DNA of 64,000 nt from Streptomyces sp. NBC_00341. Its GTDB lineage: Bacteria > Actinomycetota > Actinomycetes > Streptomycetales > Streptomycetaceae. The position numbers and the translations under genes are program-made. Below are positions 7,877 through 16,718 of the stretch, piece by piece (position 1 is the stretch's first letter; each line of letters starts with the position of its first letter). The notes below the pieces were generated by a model. It saw nothing but the letters and a program-made list of their open reading frames with translations. It made no database searches and was not told where the DNA came from. The stretch covers positions 4,526,001-4,590,000 of the forward strand of contig NZ_CP108002.1 in the NCBI RefSeq assembly GCF_041435055.1, in the 5' to 3' direction.

Positions 7877-9289
7877 TCAGGACTCCAGCAGCCGCTGCCC
7901 CACGTACTCCCCGGCCGCCGCCCCGCCCGGCACCGCGAACAGCCCGCTCGCCTCATGGCGCAGGAAGGGGGAGAGCGCGTCTCCCCGGTCGAGTTTGCGC
8001 TGCACCGCTACGAAGCCCCGAAGCGGATCCGCCTGCCAGCAGATGAACAGCAGCCCGGCGTCCGGAGTGCCGTCCGTGGCGATGCCGTCGTGGTACGAGA
8101 ACGGGCGGCGGAGCATGGCCGCTCCGCTGTTGCGCTCGGGGGAGGAGATCCGGGCGTGCGCGTTGTCGGGGATCAGGAGTTTCCCGTCGGGGCCCGCCTT
8201 GTCGAGATCCATGGCGGTGGTCTCGGTGCCGCCGCTCAGCGGGGCGCCGTCCGCCTTGCGCCTGCCGATGACGCGTTCCTGGCGCTCCACCGGCAGCTTC
8301 TCCCAGTCGTCGAGCAGCATCCTGATCCGTCGGACGACCGCGTACGAGCCGCCGGCCAGCCATTCGTACTTCGCGTCACCGCCGCCGGACGGGACGAAGA
8401 CGCGCCGGTCGAAGTCGGTGTCGGCCGGTTTCGGATTGCCGGTGCCGTCGATCTGGCCCATCAGATTACGGGCGGTCATCGGCTTGGCGGTGGCGCCGGG
8501 TGTGCGGTTGAAACCGTTCATCTGCCAGCGCACGGTGGCCGTCGAGGCGGCCTCCTTCTGCACGGCTCGCAGTGCGTGGAACGCGACGAGCGCGTCGTCG
8601 GCGCCGATCTGCACCCAGAGGTCGCCGTCGGAGCGGGCGCTGTCGAGGTGGTCGGCGGAGAACGGCGGCAGCGGGTCGAGCCCCGGCGGCCGGCGGTCGG
8701 CCAGGCCCGTGCGTTCGAAGAAGGTGGCGCCGAAGCCGAAGGTGACGGTCAGCGAGGACGGCCCGGCATCCAGCGCGATGCCGGTGTCGTGCCCCGTGCC
8801 GTCCGCCGCGCCACCGGCGGTGGGCTCGCCGGCCATCAGCCGCTGTGCGGCGGCCGACCAGCGGCGCATCAGGGCGGCGGCCTCCTTCCGGCCGACGCCG
8901 GGGGCCAGGTCGAAGGCGATGAGATGGCCGCTCGCCTGGAGCGGGGTGGTGATCCCCGGCTGATGTTTCCCGTGAAACATCACCTCGGAGGAGCCGACGG
9001 AGGTCAGCGCGGTCGGCGCGTCGTCCCGCGTAGCGGCGTAGCCGGTCGCACCTCCGGCTGCCCCGAGCACCAGCCCGGTGGCCCCGGCCGCTCCGGCGGT
9101 GCCGAGCAGCCGTCGCCGCGAGAGGGCACCGGGGTGGTGTGAACCGGCGCTCCCGGATCCGCCGCTTCCCTTCCCCGTTCTGCCCGCGGTCTCTGCGCTG
9201 CCTGCGCTGCCTGCGCTGCGTGCGTTGGCTGCCTTGCCTGCGTTGGCTGCGTTGCCTGTGACGTTCATGTTCGAACTTTTTCCGCTCAC
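7877..9289 (-). CDS. dtpA: Tat-exported Dyp-type heme peroxidase DtpA (EfeB-like)
   Basis: A 470-residue protein. A twin-arginine signal (SRRRLLG, 57-63, then a hydrophobic stretch) directs it outside. The family motif GxxDG is GQIDG (278-282), and distal Asp/Arg and heme-ligand regions follow (DTDFDRRVF; about 370-400 DNAHARI). In S. lividans DtpA works with Sco and the PCuAC chaperone in extracellular copper trafficking and GlxA maturation for morphological development; the same neighbours are here. GTG 9289 lies 8 bases after the copCD stop. The stretch before the signal (about 10-50) is a low-complexity Asn/Ala/Gly/Ser region encoded by short DNA repeats, so a later start is possible (ATG at codon 8). 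Confidence 0.9.
   Translation of the reverse strand: MSGKSSNMNVTGNAANAGKAANARSAGSAGSAETAGRTGKGSGGSGSAGSHHPGALSRRRLLGTAGAAGATGLVLGAAGGATGYAATRDDAPTALTSVGSSEVMFHGKHQPGITTPLQASGHLIAFDLAPGVGRKEAAALMRRWSAAAQRLMAGEPTAGGAADGTGHDTGIALDAGPSSLTVTFGFGATFFERTGLADRRPPGLDPLPPFSADHLDSARSDGDLWVQIGADDALVAFHALRAVQKEAASTATVRWQMNGFNRTPGATAKPMTARNLMGQIDGTGNPKPADTDFDRRVFVPSGGGDAKYEWLAGGSYAVVRRIRMLLDDWEKLPVERQERVIGRRKADGAPLSGGTETTAMDLDKAGPDGKLLIPDNAHARISSPERNSGAAMLRRPFSYHDGIATDGTPDAGLLFICWQADPLRGFVAVQRKLDRGDALSPFLRHEASGLFAVPGGAAAGEYVGQRLLES
8965..8978. promoter_or_regulatory. Near-perfect parS (ParB-binding) site inside dtpA
   Basis: GTTTCCCGTGAAAC differs at one central base from the Streptomyces parS consensus GTTTCACGTGAAAC. 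It is extended by matching flanks (gat/atc), making 8-bp arms. parS sites cluster around oriC in Streptomyces, consistent with an origin-proximal window. Confidence 0.6.
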
Positions 9290-9297
9290 GGTCCTGC

Positions 9298-11298
9298 TCA
9301 GCCGATCTTCACGTTCTTGTCGACGGTCGTCTGGTCGATGTCCGACGTCCGCACGGTCGCCGCGACGGTCCAGTCCCCCGCCATCGGGATCTGCAGGCCG
9401 GTGGTCGTCCAGTGCCCCTCGGTCAGCCGGACCGGAACCACGGGAAGGGGGCCGATGTCCTTGGACTTCAGGGTGAGGGCGAGTTTCACCTCGGGGACGT
9501 CCATGGCCTTCCCGTTGGCGTCCTCGATCCAGAGGTGGAGTGCGTTGGTTCCGCTACGGCCCGGGTCGATGTCCATCCGGACCGTGCCCTTGCCGTTCTC
9601 GCCGCCGGTGTCGAACGGCAGCGTGAGGTTGACGGGACCGCTCGCGGCGGGAGCGGCGGCCGCGTTCGACGCACGGGCAGCCTCCTCCTCGGTACGGCCG
9701 GGCTCGGTCGACGTCAGGATGGTGGTCACCGCCAGCAGGGCCACCGCGACGCCGACTTCGGCCAGCACCGAGCGGCGGAGACCGGAGCGGTCGGGGTCGG
9801 CGTCACGTACCCGCTTCTTCTCCGCGGTGGCCACGGCGGCCTTCTGCCGGGCGAGCTGGACGGCCCGCGCGGGATCCTGCGACGTCGAAGTGTCCGACAG
9901 CGAAGCCGGCGCGGTGTCGGCTTCCGCCTCGGTTTCGGCCTCAGCCCCGGCGTCGGCTTCTGCCCCGGCGTCGGCCTCCGCCCCGGTTTCGGCAGTTGGG
10001 CTCTCCGTCACCGCGCCGCCGGCCGCCAGCCTTCCCGTCCACCGGCGGGAGAACGACGCGACCCCGACCAGCACCGCGACGAGCCCCACCTTCACGAGCA
10101 GCAGCTGCCCGTACCCCGTATCGGTCAGCGCGGACCAGGAGCCGAGCTGGCGCCAGGACTGGTAGATCCCGGTGGCGACCACCACGAGCACACTGCAGAA
10201 CGCGATCCGGGAGAAGCGCCGCACGGCGTCGGGGGTGACGTCGGGCGTGCGGTACAGGGCGACCAGCAGGGCCGCGAGCCCGCCCAGCCAGGTCGCCACA
10301 GCCAGCAGGTGGAGCACGTCGACCGGCATGGCGATCCCCGGCTGGATGCCGGTCGACGCGTGCTCGGCGAGCGCCCAGGTCCCGGCGATCCCGGCGGCGA
10401 TGACCGCGCCCCCGGCGGCGAGGCCGAAGGTGAGGTCCTTCTTCTCGTGCTCGTCCTCGCGCTTCGCGTACGCCCCGAACAGCACGGCGATGAACAGCGC
10501 ACTCGCACCGAGCAGCAGCAGTCGTGAGACGAGCGCGGCGCCGGGCTTGGTGTCGAGGACCGCCTGCAGCCCGTCGAGGTCGAAGGCGTCCGCGAGCTTC
10601 CCGGACCCGGTGTAGGGGTTGCGCAGCAGGAGCATGGCGAGTGTGGCCGCGGTGAGGGTCATCCAGCCGCGCACCACGAGGCGTTGCAGGGGGCGTGCGC
10701 CCGCCCCGCGCTGCCAGCAGGCCAGGACGAAGGCGGCGCCGCCCGCGAGCACGATGAATCCGGCGTACGCGGCGTAGCGCGCGATGCCGTAGAGCGTGCC
10801 GACCAGGCCGCCCCCGGCCTCGTTGTCCGGGAGGGCGACGGTCGTCTTGGAGGGAGCGCCGATGGAGAAGGTGAAGGCGCCGGAGACCGGATGGCTGTCG
10901 GCGGAGACGGCCTGCCACGCGACGGTGTACGTACCGTCGGGCAGGCCGGTGTGCAGGGCGACGCCGTATTTCACGGTGGAGCCGCTGTGCAGATCGAGCG
11001 GGGCGGCCTCGGTGTCGGCGCGCTTGCCGTTGGGGTCCAGGATCCGGATGGATCCCTTGCCCACGGCCACCTGCTCGGAGAAGGTCAGCGTGACCTGCTT
11101 GGGGGCGGTGGCGATCACCGCCCCGTCCTGTGGATCGCTCCCGGTGAGTGCGGCGTGGGCCGACGCGGGACCCGCGACCGCCAGCAGCAGACCGAACACC
11201 ACACCGAGCAGAGCGGCGAGGGTTCCGGCCGCGGCGAGCGGCCTGCGTATGGCGGGTCCGGACGGGGGCGGCCCGAAGGGCGGGGCGGTGGCTGTCAT
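9298..11298 (-). CDS. Copper-binding CopC-CopD fusion membrane protein
   Basis: A 666-residue protein. The signal ends in ASA, leaving His48 as the mature N-terminus, the usual CopC Cu(II) ligand, followed by a CopC beta-barrel (48-150: GSDPQDGAVI, FSEQVAVG, SADSHPVSG). Residues about 165-420 hold eight or so membrane helices of a CopD domain (conserved His in DVLHLLAVATWLGG). An acidic Ala/Glu/Asp repeat region (about 435-465) and another helix lead to a C-terminal extracellular beta domain (about 560-666). It imports or handles copper at the membrane. It lies between the PCuAC gene and dtpA in one transcription unit. Confidence 0.92.
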   Translation of the reverse strand: MTATAPPFGPPPSGPAIRRPLAAAGTLAALLGVVFGLLLAVAGPASAHAALTGSDPQDGAVIATAPKQVTLTFSEQVAVGKGSIRILDPNGKRADTEAAPLDLHSGSTVKYGVALHTGLPDGTYTVAWQAVSADSHPVSGAFTFSIGAPSKTTVALPDNEAGGGLVGTLYGIARYAAYAGFIVLAGGAAFVLACWQRGAGARPLQRLVVRGWMTLTAATLAMLLLRNPYTGSGKLADAFDLDGLQAVLDTKPGAALVSRLLLLGASALFIAVLFGAYAKREDEHEKKDLTFGLAAGGAVIAAGIAGTWALAEHASTGIQPGIAMPVDVLHLLAVATWLGGLAALLVALYRTPDVTPDAVRRFSRIAFCSVLVVVATGIYQSWRQLGSWSALTDTGYGQLLLVKVGLVAVLVGVASFSRRWTGRLAAGGAVTESPTAETGAEADAGAEADAGAEAETEAEADTAPASLSDTSTSQDPARAVQLARQKAAVATAEKKRVRDADPDRSGLRRSVLAEVGVAVALLAVTTILTSTEPGRTEEEAARASNAAAAPAASGPVNLTLPFDTGGENGKGTVRMDIDPGRSGTNALHLWIEDANGKAMDVPEVKLALTLKSKDIGPLPVVPVRLTEGHWTTTGLQIPMAGDWTVAATVRTSDIDQTTVDKNVKIG

Positions 11299-11312
11299 GG
11301 TCTGTCAGTCCC

Positions 11313-11762
11313 TCACTGCTTCTTCGGGTTGTGGGTGGTCTCCTTCACGGGAAGGTCGACCTTGATGGGGTCGGCCTTCTCGAAGTGCAGCTCCACGGAC
11401 ACCTTCTCGCCCTGCTTCGGCTGCTGTTTGAGTTTCATGAACATGATGTGGTTTCCACCGCGTTCCAGGTCCAGCTCACCGCCCGCGGGTACCGCGAAGG
11501 ACGTCACCATGCGCATCGCCTGGTTCTTCGTCTCGTGGATCGTGACGTCGTCCGAGAGCGGGCTGGTGACGGAGGTGAGCCGGTCGGAACCGCCGCCGCT
11601 GTTCTGCACGACGAGGAAGGCGGCCGCCATGTCGTTGACGGGCTGCGGCATGAACGCGCCGGTGACCTTCAGTTCCGGCTTGCTGTCCGTGGCGGAACAC
11701 CCCGCCAGCGTCAGACCCGTCGAGAGGGCCAGGACGCCGGCGAGGGCGGTGCGGCGGTTCAC
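11313..11762 (-). CDS. PCuAC-type extracytoplasmic copper chaperone lipoprotein (ECuC-like)
   Basis: A 149-residue lipoprotein with lipobox LTLAGC (Cys22). The fold is the PCuAC/DUF461 domain. The copper ligands are visible: His76 in TIHETKN, Met83/Met85, and the HXM motif at His105/Met107. The family passes Cu(I) to Sco proteins and cytochrome oxidase; the adjacent Sco gene supports this. Its ATG overlaps the sco stop by four bases. Confidence 0.92.
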   Translation of the reverse strand: MNRRTALAGVLALSTGLTLAGCSATDSKPELKVTGAFMPQPVNDMAAAFLVVQNSGGGSDRLTSVTSPLSDDVTIHETKNQAMRMVTSFAVPAGGELDLERGGNHIMFMKLKQQPKQGEKVSVELHFEKADPIKVDLPVKETTHNPKKQ

Positions 11763-12412
11763 GGGGTCTCCCCCTTGAGGAGCTTGGGGAGGTCCTTGGT
11801 GTAGTCGTCGGGCGTGGTGTCCTCGCTGTACAGCACGTACCCCTTGTCGGTCTTCGGGGAGAACGCCATGACCTGCGAGCCGTGCATCGAGACGATCGTG
11901 CCGTCCTTCTCCTTCTTCGGCGCGTCGATGCCGATGCCGATCTGCCGGGCGCCCGCCTGAATGGTCGGGAAGTCGCCGGTGAGCCCGGTGAAGGACGGGT
12001 CCTGGGCCTTGAGCCAGCTGCCCAGCGAGGACGGGGTGTCGCGTTCCGGGTCGGTGGTGACGAAGACGACCTGGAGCTTGTCCCGCTCGGCCTGCGGGAG
12101 GGACTTCTTGGCGATCGCGATGTTGCTCATGATGAGCGGGCAGACGTCGGGGCAGTTGGTGTAGCCGAAGTAGATGAGTGTCGGCTTGCCCTTGGTCTTC
12201 TCACGGAGGTCGTACTTCTTGCCGTGGGTGTCGGTGAGGACGAGGTCCGGCTTGGTGAACGGGTCGTCGAGCACCGTCGCGGCCTTGGTCTTCGCCTCCG
12301 TCGAGACGTCGGCGATCGGCTTCTTGCTGTCGTTGTCACTGCCGCCGCAGGCGGACAGGGTGAGTGCGGCCGCGGCGACGAGCGCCGCGGCCAGCACAGA
12401 CTTCTTAACCAT
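11759..12412 (-). CDS. sco: SCO1/SenC/PrrC family copper chaperone lipoprotein
   Basis: A 217-residue lipoprotein (lipobox LTLSAC, Cys22) with a thioredoxin fold. CxxxC copper site at Cys87/Cys91 in FGYTNCPDVC and the third ligand His177 in SMHGSQ. It metallates the CuA site of cytochrome oxidase, and in Streptomyces also supplies copper for development together with DtpA and PCuAC. It is followed directly by the PCuAC gene. A 75-base gap separates it from the ycnI-like gene upstream. Confidence 0.95.
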   Translation of the reverse strand: MVKKSVLAAALVAAAALTLSACGGSDNDSKKPIADVSTEAKTKAATVLDDPFTKPDLVLTDTHGKKYDLREKTKGKPTLIYFGYTNCPDVCPLIMSNIAIAKKSLPQAERDKLQVVFVTTDPERDTPSSLGSWLKAQDPSFTGLTGDFPTIQAGARQIGIGIDAPKKEKDGTIVSMHGSQVMAFSPKTDKGYVLYSEDTTPDDYTKDLPKLLKGETP

Positions 12413-12487
12413 GGAGCACTGATTCCTGATGGGTCGGTGTGGCGGGTGGGGCTAGGGGGCTGTTCTGAAAACCGCCCTGGTGGAGGG

Positions 12488-13228
12488 TCAGGCGGTGCGA
12501 CGCCGGCCGGCCAGGACGCCGAAGGCGACGCCCGCGACGCCGATGACGATGCCGATGATGCCGAGAACGCGGGCCGTGGTGTCGCTGGAGGAGGAATCGG
12601 ACGCCGATGCCGTCGTCTTCTCGTCCTTCGACCGGTCCGCGGCGGCGCTCTTGTCATCGGGGTCCGTGGCCGCCGCGCCGTGCGCCTCGTCGGCGGCGGC
12701 CGTCAGCTTGAGGACCGGAGCGGGGCTCTCGGGCTCTTCGGCCCCGTCCTTCTGCTCCTCGATCCAGCGGACGACTTCCTTGTTGTCGTACGTCTGGATG
12801 GCCTTGAAGACCAGCTGGTCGGCGTCCTCGGGGAGCTGGCCGACGGAGAGCGGGAACTGCTGGAAGCGGCCGGGCTCGATCTTGCCGCCGTCGGCGGTCC
12901 AGGTGACCTTGGAGACGGCCTCGTTGATCTTCTTGCCGTGCATGTCGAGCGGCTTGGCCAGCTTGCTCGTGGTCACCTTGATGTCCCAGCCGGGTACCGG
13001 CTGCGGCATGACGGAGGCCAGCGGGTGATCGGTCGGGAAGTTGACCTCGATCTTGGTCGTCGCGGCGTCGTCGCGCTCGTTGGGGACCTTGAAGTTGATG
13101 ACGGCGTAACCGCCCTTGGCGGCCTCGCCCTCCGGCTGGACGCTGACGTGGGCGGAGGCCGTACCGGCGAGGATCAGCACGGTGGACGCGGCGACGCCGC
13201 CGGCGAGGGCGATGCGGGAAACGTTCAT
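12488..13228 (-). CDS. YcnI-like (DUF1775) copper-binding membrane-anchored protein
   Basis: A 246-residue protein; ATG 13228 is used because a signal peptide (MNVSRIALAGGVAASTVLIL) begins there, while the longer frame extends into non-conserved sequence. Cleavage after ASA leaves His27 (HVSVQPEG), the histidine brace ligand of YcnI. The DUF1775 beta domain spans about 27-170, followed by a disordered Ser/Asp/Ala linker and one C-terminal helix (ARVLGIIGIVIGVAGVAFGV) with a short basic tail. First gene of the copper operon. The promoter should lie in 13229-13392. Confidence 0.92.
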   Translation of the reverse strand: MNVSRIALAGGVAASTVLILAGTASAHVSVQPEGEAAKGGYAVINFKVPNERDDAATTKIEVNFPTDHPLASVMPQPVPGWDIKVTTSKLAKPLDMHGKKINEAVSKVTWTADGGKIEPGRFQQFPLSVGQLPEDADQLVFKAIQTYDNKEVVRWIEEQKDGAEEPESPAPVLKLTAAADEAHGAAATDPDDKSAAADRSKDEKTTASASDSSSSDTTARVLGIIGIVIGVAGVAFGVLAGRRRTA

Positions 13229-13392
13229 GTCAGGGATCACTCCACAAAGCACGAAGGAAGGTGCTCCGGCGCGCGGGTGCGCGACGGCATCGCGACACTT
13301 CTTCCCCTCACGAGCTGTGTGCGCGCAGGCCCGCGCCCGCACCGGTGAGGTGCCTGCGGGGGTCGTGCGCGCGTCGTGTGGAGGGCGTCGCG

Positions 13393-14205
13393 TCAGGCTG
13401 CGAGAGCGAATGCGGGTGGCGGCCCGCGCCTGATCACCATGTGCTGCAGGGGGTCCCCGGTGGCCGGGGCCGGTGCGTCGACCGCCGTACGGAGCGTGCG
13501 CGGCCCGGTCGCCGGACCGTCCGGAAGGCCGGCCCGCAGGGCGGACACGAGGACGAGCGCCGCGCGCAGCGCCCGCAGCCGGGCTCCGGCCGCGACCTGC
13601 TGGGCGCCGTGCGCCGAGAGCCGGGCGAGCCGGAACAGGGCGATCTCCCCGCGTCGCAGCAGCCAGCCGGTGGCCAATGCCGCCAGCAGGTGACCGAGCA
13701 GCATGGGCAGGCTGGGGAACATTCCGGCGAGGCCGGCCGCTCCGGACATGCCGTCGGAGGGGGCGGCGGCCATGTGCTGATGCGCCTGTGCGGTCACCGA
13801 CGCGGGATCGATGCCCGCGGTGGTGACGATGCGATGGGCGTCCGAGGCGTTCAACCGGTCGGGGCCCGCACCGCAGACGAGGCTCGCCGCGAACCGGATC
13901 AGCGAGTCGTCACCGGCCGCGGGCTGCGGCGTCGCGGCGTGCGTACCGACACCGAAGAGCGTGTGCAGGGCGATCTGTCCGGCGGCCAGGGCCGCGGCGA
14001 TCGACGGCAGCGAGCGTTCGCGGCCGGCCAGTGCCACCGCCACCGCCAGGATCCCGAGGAATCCGGCGAGCAGGGTCCACCCGGGCACCGCCGCGCAGGC
14101 GGCCATCGCGTGTCCGGCCGCGGACAGCGCGACGCAGACCGCGGCGAACACCGCGGCCCTCAACAGCCGTAGACCGGCTCCGGCGCGTCCCACAGACGTA
14201 GACAT
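13393..14205 (-). CDS. Membrane protein of unknown function upstream of the copper operon
   Basis: A 270-residue protein with about five hydrophobic segments (near 15-37, 40-60, 67-86, 165-185 and 205-230). Histidines occur in loops (TLFGVGTHA, AQAHQHMAA). Transcribed in the same direction as the copper operon, 164 bases upstream, and often found there in Streptomyces as I recall; the His/Met content fits a metal-related role but this is inference. No family assigned. Confidence 0.75.
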   Translation of the reverse strand: MSTSVGRAGAGLRLLRAAVFAAVCVALSAAGHAMAACAAVPGWTLLAGFLGILAVAVALAGRERSLPSIAAALAAGQIALHTLFGVGTHAATPQPAAGDDSLIRFAASLVCGAGPDRLNASDAHRIVTTAGIDPASVTAQAHQHMAAAPSDGMSGAAGLAGMFPSLPMLLGHLLAALATGWLLRRGEIALFRLARLSAHGAQQVAAGARLRALRAALVLVSALRAGLPDGPATGPRTLRTAVDAPAPATGDPLQHMVIRRGPPPAFALAA

Positions 14206-14463
14206 GGCCGGGTCATCATCGCACTGCGGCCCCGGCCGCCGTACGGCAGGTCCGGAAGGTCACCTTCCGCCCGATTGGCTGCGTGCCGGGCTGTTGGGGA
14301 TGGTTGCGGACGGGGTAGGAGACGTGCTGTGGGCCGGGCATGCACAGGTGTGGCGAGCCCGGGTATCCGCCGAATGAGCGGTCTCACATCCCGTCCGTGC
14401 TTACGAACGGCATCGGGCGGCAATACGTATCGGTATGTCGAGCCGCAGCCAGGAGGCTGGAGC

Positions 14464-15078
14464 ATGAGCATGTGGTGGTCACTCCATCTGCGGCGCGAAG
14501 CTGCGAGCGTTCCGCTCGCCCGTCGTTTCCTGCTCGGCAGCATGGAATCCGCGGGCGTGGACCCGGATATCTCCTTCGACCTGTCGGTCGCGCTCAGCGA
14601 GGCCTGCGCCAACGCCGTCGAGCACGGCGGGGCCAACGGAGGCCAGGACGACGCCGGGGGACATCGGGACGCGATGGATGCGCTGGACGCGTGGGAGGAG
14701 CCGTCCGGTACGGCCTGCGGGCAGTACCGGGTCACCGCGTACCTGGACGGCGAGACGTGTCGGATCGAAGTCGCCGATTCAGGCCCCGGTTTCCCCACCC
14801 GACGCACGCTTCGCGATGCCGCACAGCAACCGCAGTATCAACAGCAACCGCAGTATCAGCAGCAAGGACAGCATCAACAGCAGTACCAACTGCAGCAGTG
14901 CCAGTCGAAGCAGTCCGGGCACCCGCCGCTGGCCGCCGAGAGCGGGCGCGGTCTCTGCCTGATCGAGCAGCTCGCCGATCACGTCCACTTCGGCAACCGG
15001 CCGGGGCGCGGCGGCGCGGTGGTGAGCTTCGACAAGATCCTGAAATGGCGGGAGGGCGCCCTGCTCATGGTGTCCTGA
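14464..15078 (+). CDS. GHKL ATP-binding protein, RsbW/SpoIIAB-like anti-sigma regulator
   Basis: A 204-residue HATPase_c protein. ATG 14464 has an AGGAGG site 7 bases upstream. N-box ALSEACANAVEHG (44-56), G1-box ADSGPGFP and G2-box GRGLCLIEQLADHV. A Gln/Tyr-rich repeat insert (PQYQQQPQYQQQ and onward, about 120-150) lies between the G boxes, in the ATP-lid region. Such proteins phosphorylate or sequester anti-sigma antagonists; a SpoIIE-type phosphatase lies 1.6 kb away. Convergent with the aminopeptidase gene and sharing a hairpin at its end. Confidence 0.88.
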   Translation: MSMWWSLHLRREAASVPLARRFLLGSMESAGVDPDISFDLSVALSEACANAVEHGGANGGQDDAGGHRDAMDALDAWEEPSGTACGQYRVTAYLDGETCRIEVADSGPGFPTRRTLRDAAQQPQYQQQPQYQQQGQHQQQYQLQQCQSKQSGHPPLAAESGRGLCLIEQLADHVHFGNRPGRGGAVVSFDKILKWREGALLMVS

Positions 15079-15091
15079 GCGGGGCGCCCTC
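15052..15091. terminator. Bidirectional terminator between convergent genes
   Basis: GAGGGCGCCC (15052-15061) and GGGCGCCCTC (15082-15091), a perfect 10-bp stem spanning the stop codon at 15076-15078. Confidence 0.55.
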
Positions 15092-15115
15092 CGGCGCGGG
15101 TGGCGGGGCGGACGA

Positions 15116-16579
15116 TCAGCCCTTGACCCGGGCCATCCAGGCCTCGACCTCGTCGGCCTGGCGCGGCAGCTGGTCCGAGAGGTTCCGGTTGCCGTCCTCG
15201 GTGACGAGGATGTCGTCCTCGATCCGGACACCGATGCCGCGGTACTCCTCGGGAACGGTCAGATCGTCGGCCTGGAAGTAGAGACCGGGCTCGACGGTGA
15301 GGCACACGCCGGGCTCCAGCGTTCCGTTGACGTACGACTCCGTGCGCGCGGCGGCGCAGTCGTGGACGTCCATGCCGAGCATGTGACCGGTGCCGTGCAG
15401 GGTCCAGCGGCGCTGCAGCCCCAGCTCCAGGACCTCGTCCACGGTCCGGTCTCCGAGCAGGCCCCACTCGACCAGCTTCTCGGTCAGGACGCGCTGCGCG
15501 GCGTCGTGGAAGTCCCGGAAGCCCGCGCCGGGCTTCACCGCCGCGATACCGGCGACCTGGGCCTCGTACACCGCGTCGTAGATCTTCCGCTGCAGCGGCG
15601 TGAACGTGCCGTTGATGGGAAGCGTGCGGGTCACGTCGGCGGTGTAGAGGTCGTTGGTCTCCACGCCGGCGTCGAGCAGCAGCAGCTCGCCGGAGCGCAC
15701 CGCACCGTCGTTGCGCACCCAGTGCAGGGTGGTGGCGTGCGGGCCCGCGGCGCAGATCGAGCCGTAGCCGATGTCGTTGCCCTCGATGCGGGCGCGCAGG
15801 AAGAACGTTCCCTCGATGTAGCGCTCGCTCGTCGCCTCGGCCTTGTCGAGGACCTTGACGACGTCCTCGAAACCGCGGGCGGTGATGTCGCAGGCCTTGG
15901 CCAGCTCGGAGATCTCGAAGGCGTCCTTGACCAGGCGTGCCTCGGAGAGGTAGACGCGCAGTTCCTCGTCGCGCTCCGCGGTGACCTTGTCGGTCAGCGC
16001 TGCCTCGATGACGGCGTCGTGGCCGCGGACGTTACGGACCGGGCCGGTGGCCTCGGTCAGTGCGGCGGGCAGCTCCCGTACGTCCTTCGCCGGGATGCCG
16101 AGCAGCTGTTCGGCCTCGGTGAGGGAGTGGCGGCGGCCGACCCACAGCTCGCCCTGGCCGTCGAGCCAGAACTCGCCGTTCTCACGGTCGGAGCGCGGCA
16201 GCAGATAGACGGTCGCCTTGTGGCCGCCGTCGGTCGGCTCCAGGACCAGGACGCCGTCCTGGGTCTGGTCACCGGTGAGGTACGCGTACTCGGTGGAGGC
16301 GCGGAAGGCGTACTCGGTGTCATTGGAACGGGTCTTCAGCCGGCCGGCCGGGATGACCAGCCGCTCGCCGGGGAAGCGCGTGGAGAGCGCCGCGCGGCGC
16401 TCTGCGGTGTGCCCGGCCTGCGCGATCGGCTCCAGCCCGTGCAGCTCCGTGTCGGCCCAACCGGACTTCATGCTCGCGGCGAGCTCGTCGGTGACGCCCG
16501 GGTACAGGCCGTTCTTCCGCTGCTTGACCGGCTCTGCCTCTTCGGTCTCCGGGTTCTCCGGGGTGAGCTCCTCAGACAC
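15116..16579 (-). CDS. pepP: Xaa-Pro aminopeptidase (M24B)
   Basis: A 487-residue cytosolic metallopeptidase removing N-terminal residues before proline. GTG 16579 has an AAGGAGAG site about 9 bases upstream; a longer frame exists but lacks such support. N-terminal creatinase-like domain about 40-210; catalytic pita-bread domain after 220. Metal ligands visible: Asp in LLLDAGVETNDLYTADVTR (two Asp), His in GTGHMLGMDVHD, Glu in TVEPGLYF, and Glu in GVRIEDDILV. Family-typical length. It stands between a convergent ATPase gene and the SpoIIE-type gene. Confidence 0.95.
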   Translation of the reverse strand: MSEELTPENPETEEAEPVKQRKNGLYPGVTDELAASMKSGWADTELHGLEPIAQAGHTAERRAALSTRFPGERLVIPAGRLKTRSNDTEYAFRASTEYAYLTGDQTQDGVLVLEPTDGGHKATVYLLPRSDRENGEFWLDGQGELWVGRRHSLTEAEQLLGIPAKDVRELPAALTEATGPVRNVRGHDAVIEAALTDKVTAERDEELRVYLSEARLVKDAFEISELAKACDITARGFEDVVKVLDKAEATSERYIEGTFFLRARIEGNDIGYGSICAAGPHATTLHWVRNDGAVRSGELLLLDAGVETNDLYTADVTRTLPINGTFTPLQRKIYDAVYEAQVAGIAAVKPGAGFRDFHDAAQRVLTEKLVEWGLLGDRTVDEVLELGLQRRWTLHGTGHMLGMDVHDCAAARTESYVNGTLEPGVCLTVEPGLYFQADDLTVPEEYRGIGVRIEDDILVTEDGNRNLSDQLPRQADEVEAWMARVKG

Positions 16580-16718
16580 GACTTGTCTCTCCTTGATACG
16601 ACGCTGGGCCCCCTCCATCGTACGGGCGTACGGAAGGGGGCACAGGGCCGGAAGACCTCTTACCGAAGACCTCGCATCCGGACGGCGGGACGGTCCGGAT
16701 CACGGGGCACGGGCCGGC

